Positions 37,671 through 51,000 of a stretch of DNA of 64,000 nt are shown in pieces. This DNA is from Paramecium tetraurelia (taxonomy: Eukaryota; Ciliophora; Oligohymenophorea; Peniculida; Parameciidae): the NCBI RefSeq assembly GCF_000165425.1, contig NW_001799377.1, positions 1 through 64,000 on the forward strand. The letters are read 5' to 3'. The notes below the pieces were generated by a model that was given only the letters and a program-made list of their open reading frames with translations, was not told the origin of the DNA and did no database searches. The stretch's first letter is position 1. Each line of letters starts with the position of its first letter. The position numbers were made by a program, and so were the translations under genes.

Positions 37671-39853
37671 GTGTTTTGAATGATATCATAGCCATATTTT
37701 CACCATTGTAATGAACTCTGAAGTACTTAGGGTTAAGTTTCCTCAGAAATGGTTGAGTCTCTATTTGGAAAATCTTATCTTGATCATAAGAAAATAGATC
37801 AATTCCTTCGATTTCTACTTCTTATTCTGTTTCTTTGTGAATGTAAACTGCTGTTAATTTCTACACAAATTCATCATTGTTTACAAAGTAAGCCAAAAGA
37901 TATTTGATATTGTACTTGAATGCTTCATTCTCAGATCCTACCAGCACTATAAGTTATTCAAAGAAACTGAAGTTATGTTCCATTGCTTATTTCGATCTTG
38001 AGATGCCTCTTGTGTAAATTATCAGATCTTAGTCAGCTTCTTTTTCATCTGTGTTGTATTGACTCTTGACTTCTTCTATTTCTTACTCATTCAATGCAGC
38101 CTGTCTAATAGACAATAGCAATCGATCATAAATTATGTAAAGGCCGAATCTCTTGTTTTCCCTTAGAGAATCAGTGATTTCAGCCAATTGATAAATATCA
38201 TCATATGATAACTAGATTCCACTATATTACACAACCTTGCAAAACCTATCGAATTCAATAGCATAATATGGATAGACTTCAAATCTAAGATGATTCATAC
38301 TCATATTAATTACCTCTCTTTGCAGAGTTCTTAATGAATATACTCAAATGGCAGTTTGGCACCTGCATTTTCCTCTAATGGTGGTGCCAATTATTATACA
38401 GTAGTAAACACCCAATAGAAAATCAAACTCAATTCATGGCATTTGTGATAAATTATCTCGTTCTACTAAAACACTTCTTTTAATCTATCTTAAAAATTAG
38501 TATAGAAATGTACTTGCAAATTCTTGAATTGTTTTTTAATGTGGTTGCTCCTGCTATTGAGTTTTCTTTTTATCAATTTCTTCAAATACATGATAACTCC
38601 TTTGGAGATGTGGAGGTATCTACAATTTCTTATTACTTGCTTTGGTTAGAGTCTTAGACTACTGCTTTAACATACTCTAAGTTTGAGTAAACTTTGATTC
38701 ATCTTAATCAATTGGTATTTCTTCTTTGAATTATTATAATATTTCATCAACAATTTCAATAGTTTATCTTTGGAATTTATGGGCTAATGCACTCTATAGT
38801 TCAGCATAAATTGATTTGACGTGTTTTTGATGTAAGGCCTAAGACACAAATACGATATCCCTTAAGGTTCCCTTGAATAGTTTTAGAGCCTATTCGGATC
38901 CAATCCAAAAGAATCCCCTTGGAGGTTCTAAATGCTATGATAAATTAATTTGATTTTCAATGGCTCCGTTAATGTACATTGACACTTCTCTAATAAAATA
39001 ATAGGATGAGTAATTTTACTTGTAAGTTTCTGTTTCAGTATAAATCAAGGCTATCTAATATAAAAGATTCCTTTTGATTTTCATCTAAGAATAGAGTGTC
39101 TCCATTTTCCCTGTCATTAGTTGAAAATTAAAGAAGAATAGTTGATCTCTATTGATACCAAAGGTCATGTTTTTGGACATCAAAGAACTGCCAGTCGACA
39201 ATACATTTAAGTCATCCTCTAATTGAGTATTGAATATTGATACTTATTTCTTTAGGGAAGGGTGATATGATAATTTAGAACAGAATAGAAAATGAATGTA
39301 CTTTCAATGGCTAGATTTCAAGTTCATCAAAACTAACTTTGACTTGATCAGTCGATTGTTTGAACTCTTTGGCCTCCAACATTACTTAAAATTACAAATC
39401 CATGGGTTCTTCATATTCATCTTAAATGTAATTTTCATCTCTTATTTGATTATTGTCGAATTCCTCCTCTCCTGACATATTCTAATGGTGCTATCCTTAC
39501 ATTCCATCATCTACCTCTGCCCCCAATGGAATGTAAAATATGCCTCCTTGAATTGATTCTAACTCATTTATTGGGATTTTAAAGGTGTATTGATGTAGAT
39601 TTGGAGCAATATATTGTAGTTAGGTTTCCTATTCAATACATTTAACTAGTATCATATGACAGCTAAGTCCAAAATGATTTTCCAATGATTTCAATGATTC
39701 ATTTAGATCAGATGCCAAGTCTTGCGATTGCTATTGAATATACCTTTCTATTTGTTGACATGTTTTGTTGAACTTATCTTTTTAGAATGTACCTATGCTG
39801 ACTTCCTCAAACTATGCCAAAATAAATCGAGTTTTCTCAATTTCGATATCCAT
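37579..39853 (-). CDS. LamG-like domain protein, probably joined to the Rdx/CHORD gene
   Basis: 731 residues with three introns (39219-39243, 38489-38513, 38285-38313) and an exact codon count to a TGA at 37579-37581. The N-terminal 150 residues are helical then acidic. A ConA/LamG-like part is suggested by MYINGAIENQINLSQHLEPP, FFWIGSEQALKLFKGTLRDI and VFVSQALHQKHVKSIYAEL. The C-terminal half has many aromatic and charged residues (FEVYPYYAIEFDRFCKVVQY; DDIYQLAEITDSLRENKRFG) without a family I know. There is no signal peptide. The frame ends in GDLCF, while the +1 frame from the same point continues EQLRLAGFRGRIV into the downstream gene. A single extra T in TTTT at 37579-37586 would explain this. 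Confidence 0.75.
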
Positions 39854-39864
39854 CGCTACAAATA

Positions 39865-40122
39865 TCAGATTATTAAGTACATATTGAAGTGTTTGAAATA
39901 ACCTAATATTCTAATTCCACAGGACTATATACCATATAAACAAACCTAAAGGAAATACTAAATAATCATTTACCATTTTTTTTCAAAATTTTTATTCAGC
40001 AGTTATTATAAAAAGAGAGCTGGATTTTAGTGGTTTAATTTCTCTAGGTTCTCAATTAATAATTTTGATATTTTTTCTTTCATCTCAGGAGTTACATTTG
40101 CATCGCAATATAAAAATCTCAT
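39865..40122 (-). CDS. Possible 85-residue protein with weak dynein-light-chain-like pattern
   Basis: An intronless frame runs from MRFLYCDANVTPEMKEKISK through NPALFLQQLLNKNFEKKWQM to a TGA at 39865-39867. The first 55 residues have the spacing of an LC8-type light chain (acidic turn, EM, helix, FE-KKW), but the second half does not show the G-x-x-F-x-S and H motifs. An alternative with an intron in 39940-39975 is possible, but it runs into the next gene. The call is weak. Confidence 0.35.
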
Positions 40123-41117
40123 TTTATTAATAATATTTTTTTATTATTATCTCCATCAAATTAAAATCTATAGATATATACAATTGAATTATCATTCATC
40201 ATAGATTTCAAAACAATTTCAACGCATCTATTCAACTATAATTCAAATAATATGCAAATCTAAGTATCCCTCTCAACTCAGCCCAAATCTTGCATTCTAA
40301 GTGTTCTAGAGTTCCCTCCGCAATTTATGAGTCTCGTATATTTGAGGTATCAGTGAAATTAAGATTTCCTGAAGTACTGATTATGGATGTACAATTTTTA
40401 AAAATCGGTAAATTGATTTATACCCTTTTTTTATTCCACTTTAACCGTAAAATGGAAAGATCTTGTTACATTTATTAGTTTTAACCAAAATTCTGTAATT
40501 ATTTCAGATTCGCCATAAGAATGTTCATATTTGTATTATATTTTAACTTACAATCTTATCTAATTATGAATTTATTTAATCTATTTTAACTTAATATTAG
40601 GCTAAACAAATGCTTTATGGTCCTCATTTAATATACCTATAACACATGAGGACCTTTTGAAAAACCTTTGATTTCAGTCAATAAAAATTCTGAAGCAAAT
40701 CTACTTGTTTTAACACATTGAATTTTAAACGAAATTGCCATCCAATCTAAGATTCTATAATTTGATTTTTAGATTATAAATGTATAAACACGCTTATACT
40801 AAATTTTAGTAGACTTTAAATTAATTATGTATGGTTCATTGGCAATTTTAACAAATATGTGAATCTCTTTGAAAATTGAGAATATATATTAGAAATTAGC
40901 TTGAATGAAAATACAAATTTATTTGGTATAACCCAAAACACCAAGGAAGAATTTGTGATTTGCTTAAAGTTTTGAACTAACATCCACTTAGCAACAATAT
41001 ATGATGAGAAACTTCTCAAGAATGAGTAAGTCATCTCATCTTTGCTAGAAACTAATATATTGGTAGGCTAACACTCATTCTCAATCTAAATTTAGTGATT
41101 ATTTAATTAATTAACTG
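40123..41117. other. About 1 kb without a convincing gene
   Basis: A reverse frame starting at 41034 (MTYSFLRSFSSYIVAKWMLV...) is open for about 118 codons with the ciliate code. A forward frame at 40290 is open for about 62 codons. Neither has a domain, and both are within what AT-rich DNA with a single stop codon allows by chance. No tRNA-like fold was noticed. The promoter of the CK1 gene must lie at its right end. Confidence 0.4.
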
Positions 41118-42321
41118 ATGGAATATACTATAAAGGATTTGAGTGGATTCCTATTAAATAAGTAAAGAGCTAGCTCTATTCAGTAGACAATACAAACTAA
41201 TAAAAAAACTAGGTGCAGGAGCATTTGGTGAAATCTATTCAGCCACTGCGAATGGATAAGAGTATGCAATTAAAATAGAACGTTCAGACACTAAATACCC
41301 TTAGTTACTTTTTGAGTCAAAATTATACTAGTACCTCAACAATCAACCCATAATAGGCATACCGAAATACTATGGTTATTATTAACAAGATAATTTCAAC
41401 TTCCTTGTGATGGAATAACTTGGCAAGAGTCTTGAGGATATATTTACAGATAATAATCGTCTCCTTTCTCTTCAATCTGTAACAGTATTAGCACTCCAAA
41501 TGCTTGAATGCGTAGAATACTTGCACACAAAGCATTTTCTGCATAGAGACATTAAGCCTGATAATTTCTTACTAGGCAAAGCTCACAAGGATAGAGTGTA
41601 TATGGTTGATTATGGACTTGCTAAGAAGTATATGATAAAAGATAGTCACATCCCTTACAAGGACAACAAAGCATTAACAGGAACAGCGAGATATGCATCC
41701 ATCAATACACATTTAGGCATAGAGTAATCAAGAAGAGATGATCTTGAATCCTTAGGATATGTCCTACTTTATTTTTTAAGAGGTTCATTGCCTTGGCAAA
41801 ATCTAAGGGCTAACAACCAAAAGGAGAAATATGATAGAATCATGGAGAAGAAATTGGCTACTTCAAGTGAAACTTTGTGTAAGAACAGTCCAAAGCAATT
41901 CTATGAATATATTGAGTATTCGAAGAATTTGAAGTTTGATGAAAAACCAGATTATTAGTATATGAAGAACCTCTTCATTTCTGTGATGAAAGAAAATGAC
42001 TTAAGGATTGAATACATTTATGATTGGGATGATGAGAATACTCACAGAGATAAGATTTTACTGAAACACACTTAAGAGTCAAACCAACCAGATTAGCAAT
42101 AGCCTATTGTGAATAAGAATATCAATTATTCTTAATACAATAATAATAGATAGAGCATTCAGAAGACTAAGACTTCGTCTATTCACTCTATTAATAAAGT
42201 TCTCAAAATTCAACAAAACACAACTACTCTAAATACTTAACAAAATTGTTAGAACAAAAACCAAATCAATAATAAGGCCAAATCCATTATTAAAAAACAC
42301 TCCAGTCTTCATTAGAATTGA
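41118..42321 (+). CDS. Casein kinase 1-family protein kinase
   Basis: 393 residues with one 22-nt intron (41162-41183) placed before the glycine loop. Motifs: [15 protein letters not shown], the VAIK lysine in [33 protein letters not shown] (DYG where most CK1 have DFG), and [20 protein letters not shown], which replaces the usual APE segment and is diagnostic of CK1. Then [19 protein letters not shown]. The C-terminal ~90 residues are Q/N/K/S-rich and probably disordered. CK1 enzymes phosphorylate acidic or primed serines and act in many pathways, including cilia in protists. It is followed after 49 bp by the next gene on the same strand. Confidence 0.95.
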
Positions 42322-42370
42322 AACGACTATGCTATAATTTACCTATTATTATTATTATTTTTTAATATTA

Positions 42371-44103
42371 ATGAACTAAAATTATGAGAAGTATGATGAA
42401 AATTTCTAAATGATACAAAAACTTGAGGAACGCAAGATTAAACAAATATTTTCTGATAATCTCTCCTTGTCTACACCAACATTTCTGAACAATTAGCGTA
42501 AATAAACGGATATTCAATATATTCACAAAGAAAGAGCCATCTTGGATGTGCGTTTGACTAATGTCATTCAACTTGATCTTTGTCAATTCCACTACATTGA
42601 AGTGCCTTTAACTGGTCACAAAAAGCCTCTTGTAATTTGTACATATCATGATAAATAGTAGATTTCTAATTCACCGATTAAGCCAAAATGAAATTTTACA
42701 TCTCAAGTCATACCATCACTCCGAACAGATTCAACAATGAGGAATCTTTCGAAAGAAAACAGATTCTGAGATATACAGAATAGGGTGAACACATAATCTT
42801 CACATAACGTTGTTTGTATCTGGCAATCTTTTCTTAATAAGCTACCACTATATATGCCAAGGCTTCTTTCGGAATCAAACCACAACAGCAGCAGAAAATG
42901 GAAACTGAGTCCAAATTAAGACCATCCACTGGCTATCAATTCACTAGGTCATCCTAATTCTTCTTCACCAGGAAACCCTCCAAAGATTTGATATCACTTA
43001 ACAAGAATATTGAATAATATTAGCCTGATAAAATTAAACTTTAGCAGAACCTGAGAAGAGTTCAATCGGCTAGAAAACTATCAGAAACTTTACATAAAAA
43101 AAGATAAATATTCGAGGAAAAGAAAGAAACCTTGAGAGAACGGTTCGAGTTCTAAGAGAAAAAAAAGATACTAAAAGAAATCATTCTATATAGAAATAAT
43201 ATCGATAACTTTTTAAAATTCCAATAGAAATTATGGCTTCAGAATCTCTACTTTATCTAATTGGTTTCCATCATTAAAAAGAGATATTATGTAAAATACA
43301 TCCTATTATCTTTAGGATAATATCATTTTTTAATTCAAACAATCCATCAAAAAAAGAAGGCAATACAGAGTTCGGTAAGGGTTATAAAGAATGCTGTAAA
43401 AGTCAGGGAAAGATATTTTTCAAAGAACAATCTTTCAAGGTCTTTTAATTTTAAGAATGCTATCGAAAGTTAAGGAAAAGGGGGCTAAAAAGAAAGCCAA
43501 AAGAATGGTGTATACTTTTATGATGAGTTATGGATAAATTGGTGAAATATTTTAAAAAACCTATCAATTCAAAAGAAGAATGAGGAAGATCATAGAAGTG
43601 TATAGAAATTATCGAAAGAAAGTCTAAGCATATGCCAATAGGATTATCATGCTTTGGAATAAGTATTGGAATCAAATTTATATGGAAATAAAAAAGGAAG
43701 ATTAGGAAAGTAATTTATCATGTTTATTTCTTAACTTTAGAAGTAAAATAGATTAAAGTCTAAATGTAAAAGACTATAATTAACTATCATATTGAAGAGG
43801 AAATTGTGAAATCACCATATCTAGACATGTATTTTCATATATAAAATTGTTAGTAAGGTATAAGGTGTAATTGTAAATAACTATTATAAAGAAATTAAGA
43901 ATTTATATGTAAGGAAATGGAGGGTTTTAAAAATTAAAGTAAAGTCGTCTAAGTTTTAAACTTTGATGGCTACTTAAGCATTTGATAAGAAGAATGAATT
44001 ATTATTATTTACTATAGTAGATAAAAGTGTTTTAAAATAATTAATCTATAAGTATATGTAGGAAAAGGGGATGATATAAAGTTTGTTATTAAAGAAAAAT
44101 TGA
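42371..44103 (+). CDS. Basic helical protein, IQ-like, unknown
   Basis: 539 residues with four introns placed by frame (42639-42658, 20 nt; 43375-43402; 43710-43740; 43858-43891, 34 nt), exact codon count. The N-terminal half has an unusual compact part (LTNVIQLDLCQFHYIEVPLT). The middle and end are rich in K/R/Q helices, with candidate IQ-like segments (IQLVSIIKKRYYVKYILLSL; RMRKIIEVYRNYRKKVQAYA; IKNLYVRKWRVLKIKVK), which suggests binding of calmodulin. The final part contains AFDKKNELLLFTIVDKSVLK. The last intron has a rival (19 nt at about 43806) that gives a similar ending. I do not recognise a named family. Confidence 0.75.
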
Positions 44104-44377
44104 TTATATAATAAATTTAATAATATATTGTCATCTTTAGAATAAAAATACAAATCTTCATAAAGCTAATTATTATTATTAAATCTAAATTTCTGCCATT
44201 TTTAAACTGAACGAAATAATCTGAATGACTGTTTTATTCATTTTAAAATCATAATATGGATTTCTATATATAAATACATAAATGAAAGATAAAATTATGT
44301 TTAAATGTCATAAAATCCTTAGTTTTTACAGATAGATATATATATTATCAAAAATAGATTTAGCTTAATAAATTTAA
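44104..44377. other. Convergent intergenic region
   Basis: 274 bp between two facing 3' ends. It is AT-rich with no coding signal on either strand beyond short chance frames. Confidence 0.5.
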
Positions 44378-47300
44378 TCAATGATCTGTATAGACATTTT
44401 CATTTTCTGTTTCATCTTTGGGTACATACAAGTTGATTTCAGGTGGGTCAATATCCATCAATTATTGTTCTTACCGGTCCTATTTAAACTATTTCTTTAT
44501 CATTGCTTGAGTCTTCAAAAACCATCTTTTATAATTAGCCTATTACTCTTGCCATTCCTGTATGGCTGGGAACAAGTATGATAAAAGTTCTTTAGTGAAT
44601 GATTTCTTGATGTTCTCTTGTTTGTTCATCCGATGATAGATTTTTAATTTCTTTGGGTTTTCATTATCATCTCTTCTACTCTTTTGACTCTTTTCAGAAT
44701 TCAATTCAACCGAATTATTTCTATTCGAATGCCTTGACTTTCTTTTCTCATTAGTCTTTTTGTCTTAACTCAATGTCAGCCAATAGATCATTCAGGTTGA
44801 TTATCGAACTGATACTCCTATCAAAAAGATAGATTTCATTTTAATCATAATTAGACACATTGTTCTCCTTCGCATTATCATGAGATTGATCAATTGACTT
44901 TTCATCTTCCCTGATATCGGAATTATAGAAGGGATCATTCAAACTAAATGTTAAACTAATATTTGATCTTTACTACTTTTCAAATGAGATATCTATTTAA
45001 TCATGTCTTGGAGATTCCATTCTCTTTAATTGATACTTTTTTTATTGTTATTTCTTCTTCATCAATTTCAATTTTAGAGATTTGGCCTCCAATTACAATT
45101 GAAATTAACTTTCCTATTACAGATTGTGCTGTGCAATCTTTCTCTTGATTTTCAATACCAATTCAATCATTTATGAATATTTGATGTAAATGAGATGATT
45201 CAACAATTTAACCTTCTCTTCAACTGTGTATTTCTACTTCTATAATTTTATGCACTCGAATTCCTTGTAAATGTCTCTGATGCTTTCCTGTCTATAATTT
45301 CTAAGTCGATGCTATATTCTATAGATCAGAAGGTGCTGAAAAACGAATCTAACTAACTTACTCCAAAACATGAAAAACTTGAAGAAGCAATTATCAAATA
45401 TGTGATCGCTGATTTCCTTTTGGATTTCAATGGGCATCTAAGGAAATATATTAAATATCAATTAGAGTGCCTTACTAATTGAGGAAGCATGTTAACCATC
45501 AAAAATCATAAACAAACCCTTCATCAGAAATTGATAGTTGAAATCAGTTGGAATCTTCTTATTCTACTTTTTGATCATGTCAAACCAGTCATTAATCATA
45601 TCGAGTGTGTAAAATACTGCAATTCCATCGTATAGTTTAGTTTTGTGAAATATCACAATTACTAAATAATTAAGCATGTTTTCATTCTCCAAAAAGCACA
45701 ATGAAGCATGTTTAATCGTTTCTGGATATGGATATTCATTTGAATATTTAATCTCCAACAGCAAATACTTAATTAAAATTAAATAGCCAGGAAAACCCTG
45801 ACCATGTTAAGCACATATCATATGGATGCTTTGCTTTCTTGTAATGGTTCAACATTAATTGAAACCACTTCAAAAACACTCTACTTGTAAGTATGATGTT
45901 CTTCCAATCAATAGAATTAAGAATACCTTAGAATTGCTTCTTATGTTCTTAATGACGAGGATCACCTTGTAGATAATCATAAAAATTCTTATCCCATTCA
46001 GTAGAAAATGTGTTATCAATGCAATATATTCCAAAATCTTTTTCGAATTCCTCATTTAATAAACGTTGATCTTCCTTTAGAATATTAATAACTAAGTTCT
46101 AGAATTAGGGTATTCTGAAAAAAGCAATAACTAAGAATGTATTTACAAATAGTTCTTCCTTATCATTCTATCCCTGTTAATTGAGTTTCTATGTAACTTT
46201 CTCAAAAGTTTGATGTAAGAAATTCTAATAATGCAATCCTATTCTAATTTTCTGATTTAATTGTTATATAAGATTCTTGTTTTTAGACACGTAATTCTGA
46301 TCATTTCTTAAGTTATAAGCCTCCTTAAGATCCTTATCGAAACCCAAGTAACTGATGAAGAATTCGTCTCTGTTCAATAAAGTAATAAGCACATCATAGT
46401 ATTGATCTCTCAAATCTTCGTCGATTAAATCAGCACTTTCTAATAGATTCTTTGTTACATCTACAAACACTAATTGAGCAGCTATCATCTCCTCTAGGTT
46501 CTCGTAAAGTTCTTAGTTTTTAATTAAAGTACTCAACTTCTCAATAATTTGATTAATGGCCTTATTAATTTTGACTCTCTCCCTATGTTGAAGACTCTTT
46601 TGATTGAGTTTTCCAGCCAATTCATCTATTTCATTATTGATTTAGATGATTTGATAGATATTCGGACTCTGTGGACCAGAGTATTTATCCTTTTTGATAT
46701 ACAGTTAAGATGATCTTTGAATGCCTTCCTCCGTTCTAAACCCTCCAAGCATCTGTCTAATGAAGGTATCCTTGGTTATAATGAATTCTGCTTTGACTCT
46801 TCCAACACATTAACCGTGGATCCATAACTTGTCTGTGAATATCACTTCTTGGAGGGAGATCCTATCTAGTTCGGCCAAAACATTAACATTTTAACTGAAA
46901 AATTTGTTGAGGGAGATAATGGAATTTCCAATTTTTCGAACACTTTCATTATCAGATTTTTCGTTTGGTTTTGAACTTCCCCAGAGAATGAATTCAAATG
47001 AAGAACTGGAAAATTCATCAACGTAAATGTCAAAGGAGATGATTGGATTATTTTCTTATACTTTAAATTCCCACAGAAGATCCTTTTTTGTTATCAGACC
47101 CATAGTTGAGTAGGGTCTTCTGGATTTGTTTGTTTAAGATTGACTAGTCGAGAGATGGATCTTGGAGTTGAGTTGGTTGTTTGATTTAGACTTTTTTAAG
47201 AGCAAGTCTTAATCATTCTTGAGTCCGTTCTTTTTCAAGTAGCAACTCTTGAGATCAGTTTGTAGGTTTTCTTCAATTGATGAATCAAAGATGTCTCTAA

Positions 47301-47999
47301 CCAATTGGAACTCATCGGATTCACTTCTTAGTTTTTCTTTGGAATCGATGTAGCCATATTATTTGATGGTAGATTAACGGTAAAAGTAGTGATTCAGGTA
47401 ATTTGGAGAGAAATCACTGTAGTAATCCACTTGATGGGACTTGATGATAATTATGAATAGGATACTCTGACTTTTAATTGAAAATTGTAGGCTTGTTCCA
47501 TCAATTGGTCTTTGAGTTCGCACATGACTTGTTTGCTTTGGATCTTGGCGTTTGTCATTTGTACCATTCGCAAGTCAAAAGTGATTCTGGATGAGTTAGC
47601 CTTTGGTGGATTCGAGAAACAAATCATAATGAATGGGACCGTTTGCAACTTCCCACATATTTTAAACAACATAAGCAAAACATTTATTTTTTTCAGCGCA
47701 GAAGACACTCTGAATAAATAAGAGTAGAATACAATTTTGAAGAATTCTGACTTCAAGGTTTCCTAATCACTTTCATGAAACGATCTAAATGTTTATCTCC
47801 AATGTGGGTTAGGATTGTTAAATGAGATTTAAGTTTGGAAACACTCTTAATTTGCAATTGAAAAATGAACTTTCGTCTTCTAAAGAGGTATGTTTTTGAT
47901 CTTGACATTAGAAAATGTGATCTTGAATTTGATTAAGGGTTTCAAGGAAGCAACCTCATTATTGCTCTCCTTCTTTTCCTTCTTCAATCCGCAACCCAT
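44378..47999 (-). CDS. N-terminally lipid-anchored C2-like protein with apparent frame breaks
   Basis: It starts MGCGLKKEKK, a strong N-myristoylation plus palmitoylation signal. A C2-like region follows (LIKFKITFSNVKIKNIPLQK, NPNPHWRQTFR, CFAYVVQNMWEVANGPIHYD, ITFDLRMVQMTNAKI), then a second one (WEFKVQENNPIISFDIYVDE). A long helical part contains SADLIDEDLRDQYYDVLITL, and the tail is basic and acidic by turns, ending ETENENVYTDH. Two introns are clear (47710-47732; 47440-47465). Three +1 frame changes without canonical introns are needed, near 47600-47612, 45788-45800 and 44753-44764. With them the total is exactly 1,191 codons. Atypical introns (34 and 31 nt, not starting GTA) could explain the first two. 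The third could instead mark a separate ORF starting at 44791. Confidence 0.65.
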
Positions 48000-48040
48000 G
48001 TATAAATATATATATATTTAAATAAATAATATATTATTAT

Positions 48041-51000
48041 TCAATCTGACAATTCATCCACATATGAAACTGTCCGCTTCTTAGTTCTGTTATTTCGCAA
48101 CAGATCTTTGAACACATCCCCCAACATCAATTGATTATAAGCAGCTCCCTGCAATTCCAACCCTTATTCACTTTAATCATCTCCAATCCTTTCAAGAGGG
48201 AAATCCTTGTCCTATTTGCCAATCTGACTCTGTTTTTAACAAAAACCATAAACAGCAATTATAATCACAGTCAAAATCAACAACAACAAAAGAGATAATA
48301 TCGCCCAGAACCAAGCCAGACTATTCACCTAACTATCCTACTCAACCCATCCCAATTTAAATTCGACCTCACAACTCGAATAGGAGTTGTATGCAGTAAT
48401 ATTCAAGGATACTGAATGATTCTAATAAATATTCAAATTATTTTAATACCCTATTATCATTTGCTGATTAAATGGGATAATACAAGTAATACCCATTGTC
48501 AGTATACAGTATTAGATCAATCAAGAAATAGGTGCTGTTAGTTATCAGAACATGTGACTTCGATGTGTTGGTTTGGGTATCTAAAGCCTAATATAATTGG
48601 GTTTTCTGTAGACGCAACTCTTATGGGTTGACCAAATACGGTTCCAAGATTTCCACTGGCCTTGAATAGTTTTGACTGTAGTTCCCTAAATTAAAGATTG
48701 CAATTTATACTGATGAAGAGAGAGGTGTAAACTATATTGGTGTTCAATTCATTAAGCAGATACGTCATTTCCACTTAAATAGATTGGTATTCAAATTGAT
48801 TGGATAAGCATTAAGTGACCATATAGAATATAGTATCATTTTGAAACTAAATCTCAATTTGTGGACGAGACAAAAAGTTATGATGACATAACAAGTATTA
48901 ATAGAAAGTATATCTCAGTTTGGCTTCGAGTGTTAGGATGTTAAAAGTAATCTCATAGATTTGATTGTTGTTTCCAACAGAAATAGTTTACTCCATAAAT
49001 GAGTCATTTACAATGTGAGGCTGATGATGGTTGAGGGTCTGAATAAATACTGCCTTTTCGAATCTCACGTAATCTTCATTCTTTTAAAATAACAGGTTCC
49101 TGCCAGGCCCATTAGTGGGAAACCCATCTGTCATATTAATCACCAACACAAATATATTGTTGGGTTGCAAAAGTATTAAGTACAAGTATTGAATCTATTG
49201 GTATTCAATCACAGACAAGCCAAAGTCTTCTGCATATGACAAAGGCTATGAATCGTTTGTGTTGGGATACGAGCTCTGCTGAATGAATTGTATGGTTTAA
49301 TTATTTGTAATTACTATTTGATAAATCCCAAAATAGGAATTCAGTTCTTGATATCCACTCTTGATCATTTAGTAAATTGAATTGTTGTAGAAGAAAGGCT
49401 ACAAATCATTGAAGAAGCAGTAACAAAACTACCTATCATTCACAATATTCACAGGAATTGAAATAGAATTGTTAAGTCTGACGTAAGTATACTCTAAATA
49501 AATATATTATTAGATGTTTTCATGATCCTAAAACGATATTTTACCATTTGATTTATTAAAATATTTCAGTTGGCATACTATGATCAATACATTTACACCG
49601 TTTAATTGCATTTGACAAAATAAGAAGGGATTAGATGGCTTTAATACGTGAACATAGATCAGTCTTATTGAGCATAACGGTGAACTGCCTCTTTTTTCAT
49701 CTTGAGTGTAATTAGAGTAGATGCAAGATCTATTTACATCTGGAATGGAATTCTTTTGATAAAACAACACATAATAGTCAGTCAATACGATTATTAAATC
49801 CTTATATTAAGAGACTAGAAATATTAAAATGACTTACTATTCACGATATCTTGGTTGAACAAACCTATATAAATTTCATCCCCTATATCAATAATTTAAG
49901 AAACTTGTCCAAAGGAGGATACTTCATCCATATAACTACCTAAGTATTTATTCATTTATAAATAAGGAGATGGAATAATAGACAAATTCTTTTGGTTTGA
50001 CTAGTAATCATAAGAAGCAATTGGTCCATTGAAGAAAGATTACTATAAGATTTTAAGCTATATATACATTAACTAAAAAGAGAAATTAAAAATATCCTCC
50101 AGCTTAGCTGATTTAATCGTAATTTACTTCTACTTTGTATTCTGATGAACAATTATACGCAAAGGAGATCTAGGTGCTTGAGAAATTGTACACCAAAGTG
50201 TAATTTCTAGTAATATGCATAGGTATTACCTATACAAAACGTTGGGCTTTTATGATTAAAAAACACCAATGACCAACAAAAATGGAGAATCGTTGTATTC
50301 AGGAATGAACTGCTATTAGAGGTGGAATATAAATTCTGCTTTTTAATTCAAATAATAAATTTCGAATTTCTTCTCTGTGATAATAAGAGTCAAACTGATA
50401 GAGGATCCAGCTAGTAATGAATCCATTAAGTTGCTTATGGGATATGTTATCTAGGGTATAACTTAAATTATTTACAATTTATTCTTTCTTCTTCTTCTCA
50501 ATTTCTATTTTCTCAACCAGAGATCTGGCAGTATAGTCTTCCAAATTGTAAATATAGTATTTCTAAAAATAGTCATTGTAGACGCTCTTCGTAATGATGG
50601 GAACATACAATATTAAGCCAGATATCAGGATTTTGCATTAATTACTTAAAATAGTATCATAATTGGGGAGTCTCCTCCAAAAATTAATCTAATTAATATT
50701 AGTAATTATGTATTGTAGTAAAATAGGTGTGAAGTTGCCGTTTTAATTTTCTTGGCACCAAACGATCAAATATTACTTAGCCAATTTCGACTAGAAATAT
50801 TTAGTAATTTCAAATCCTAAGAAACTGTTATTCTCACATTCCTTGATGTTAAGTACAAGGTTGGTTAGTGTAGAGGTGTAATTATACAATTTAATTTCCT
50901 TGGTTGAGTTAATGGGTCCAGGTGTATAAACAACAATTCTTGCATCATAGAACAATATGAATAAGGTTTATTAGTTAACATAAGTGTATCTAAAGGAGAC

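Noticed and set aside
37613-37720. A 39-nt intron joining the LamG-like and Rdx/CHORD frames
   Set aside because: Its length is a multiple of three, so it does not change frame, and it is longer than the other introns here.
39865-40122. Firm call as dynein light chain LC8
   Set aside because: Only the first half follows the pattern; the conserved second-half motifs are missing.
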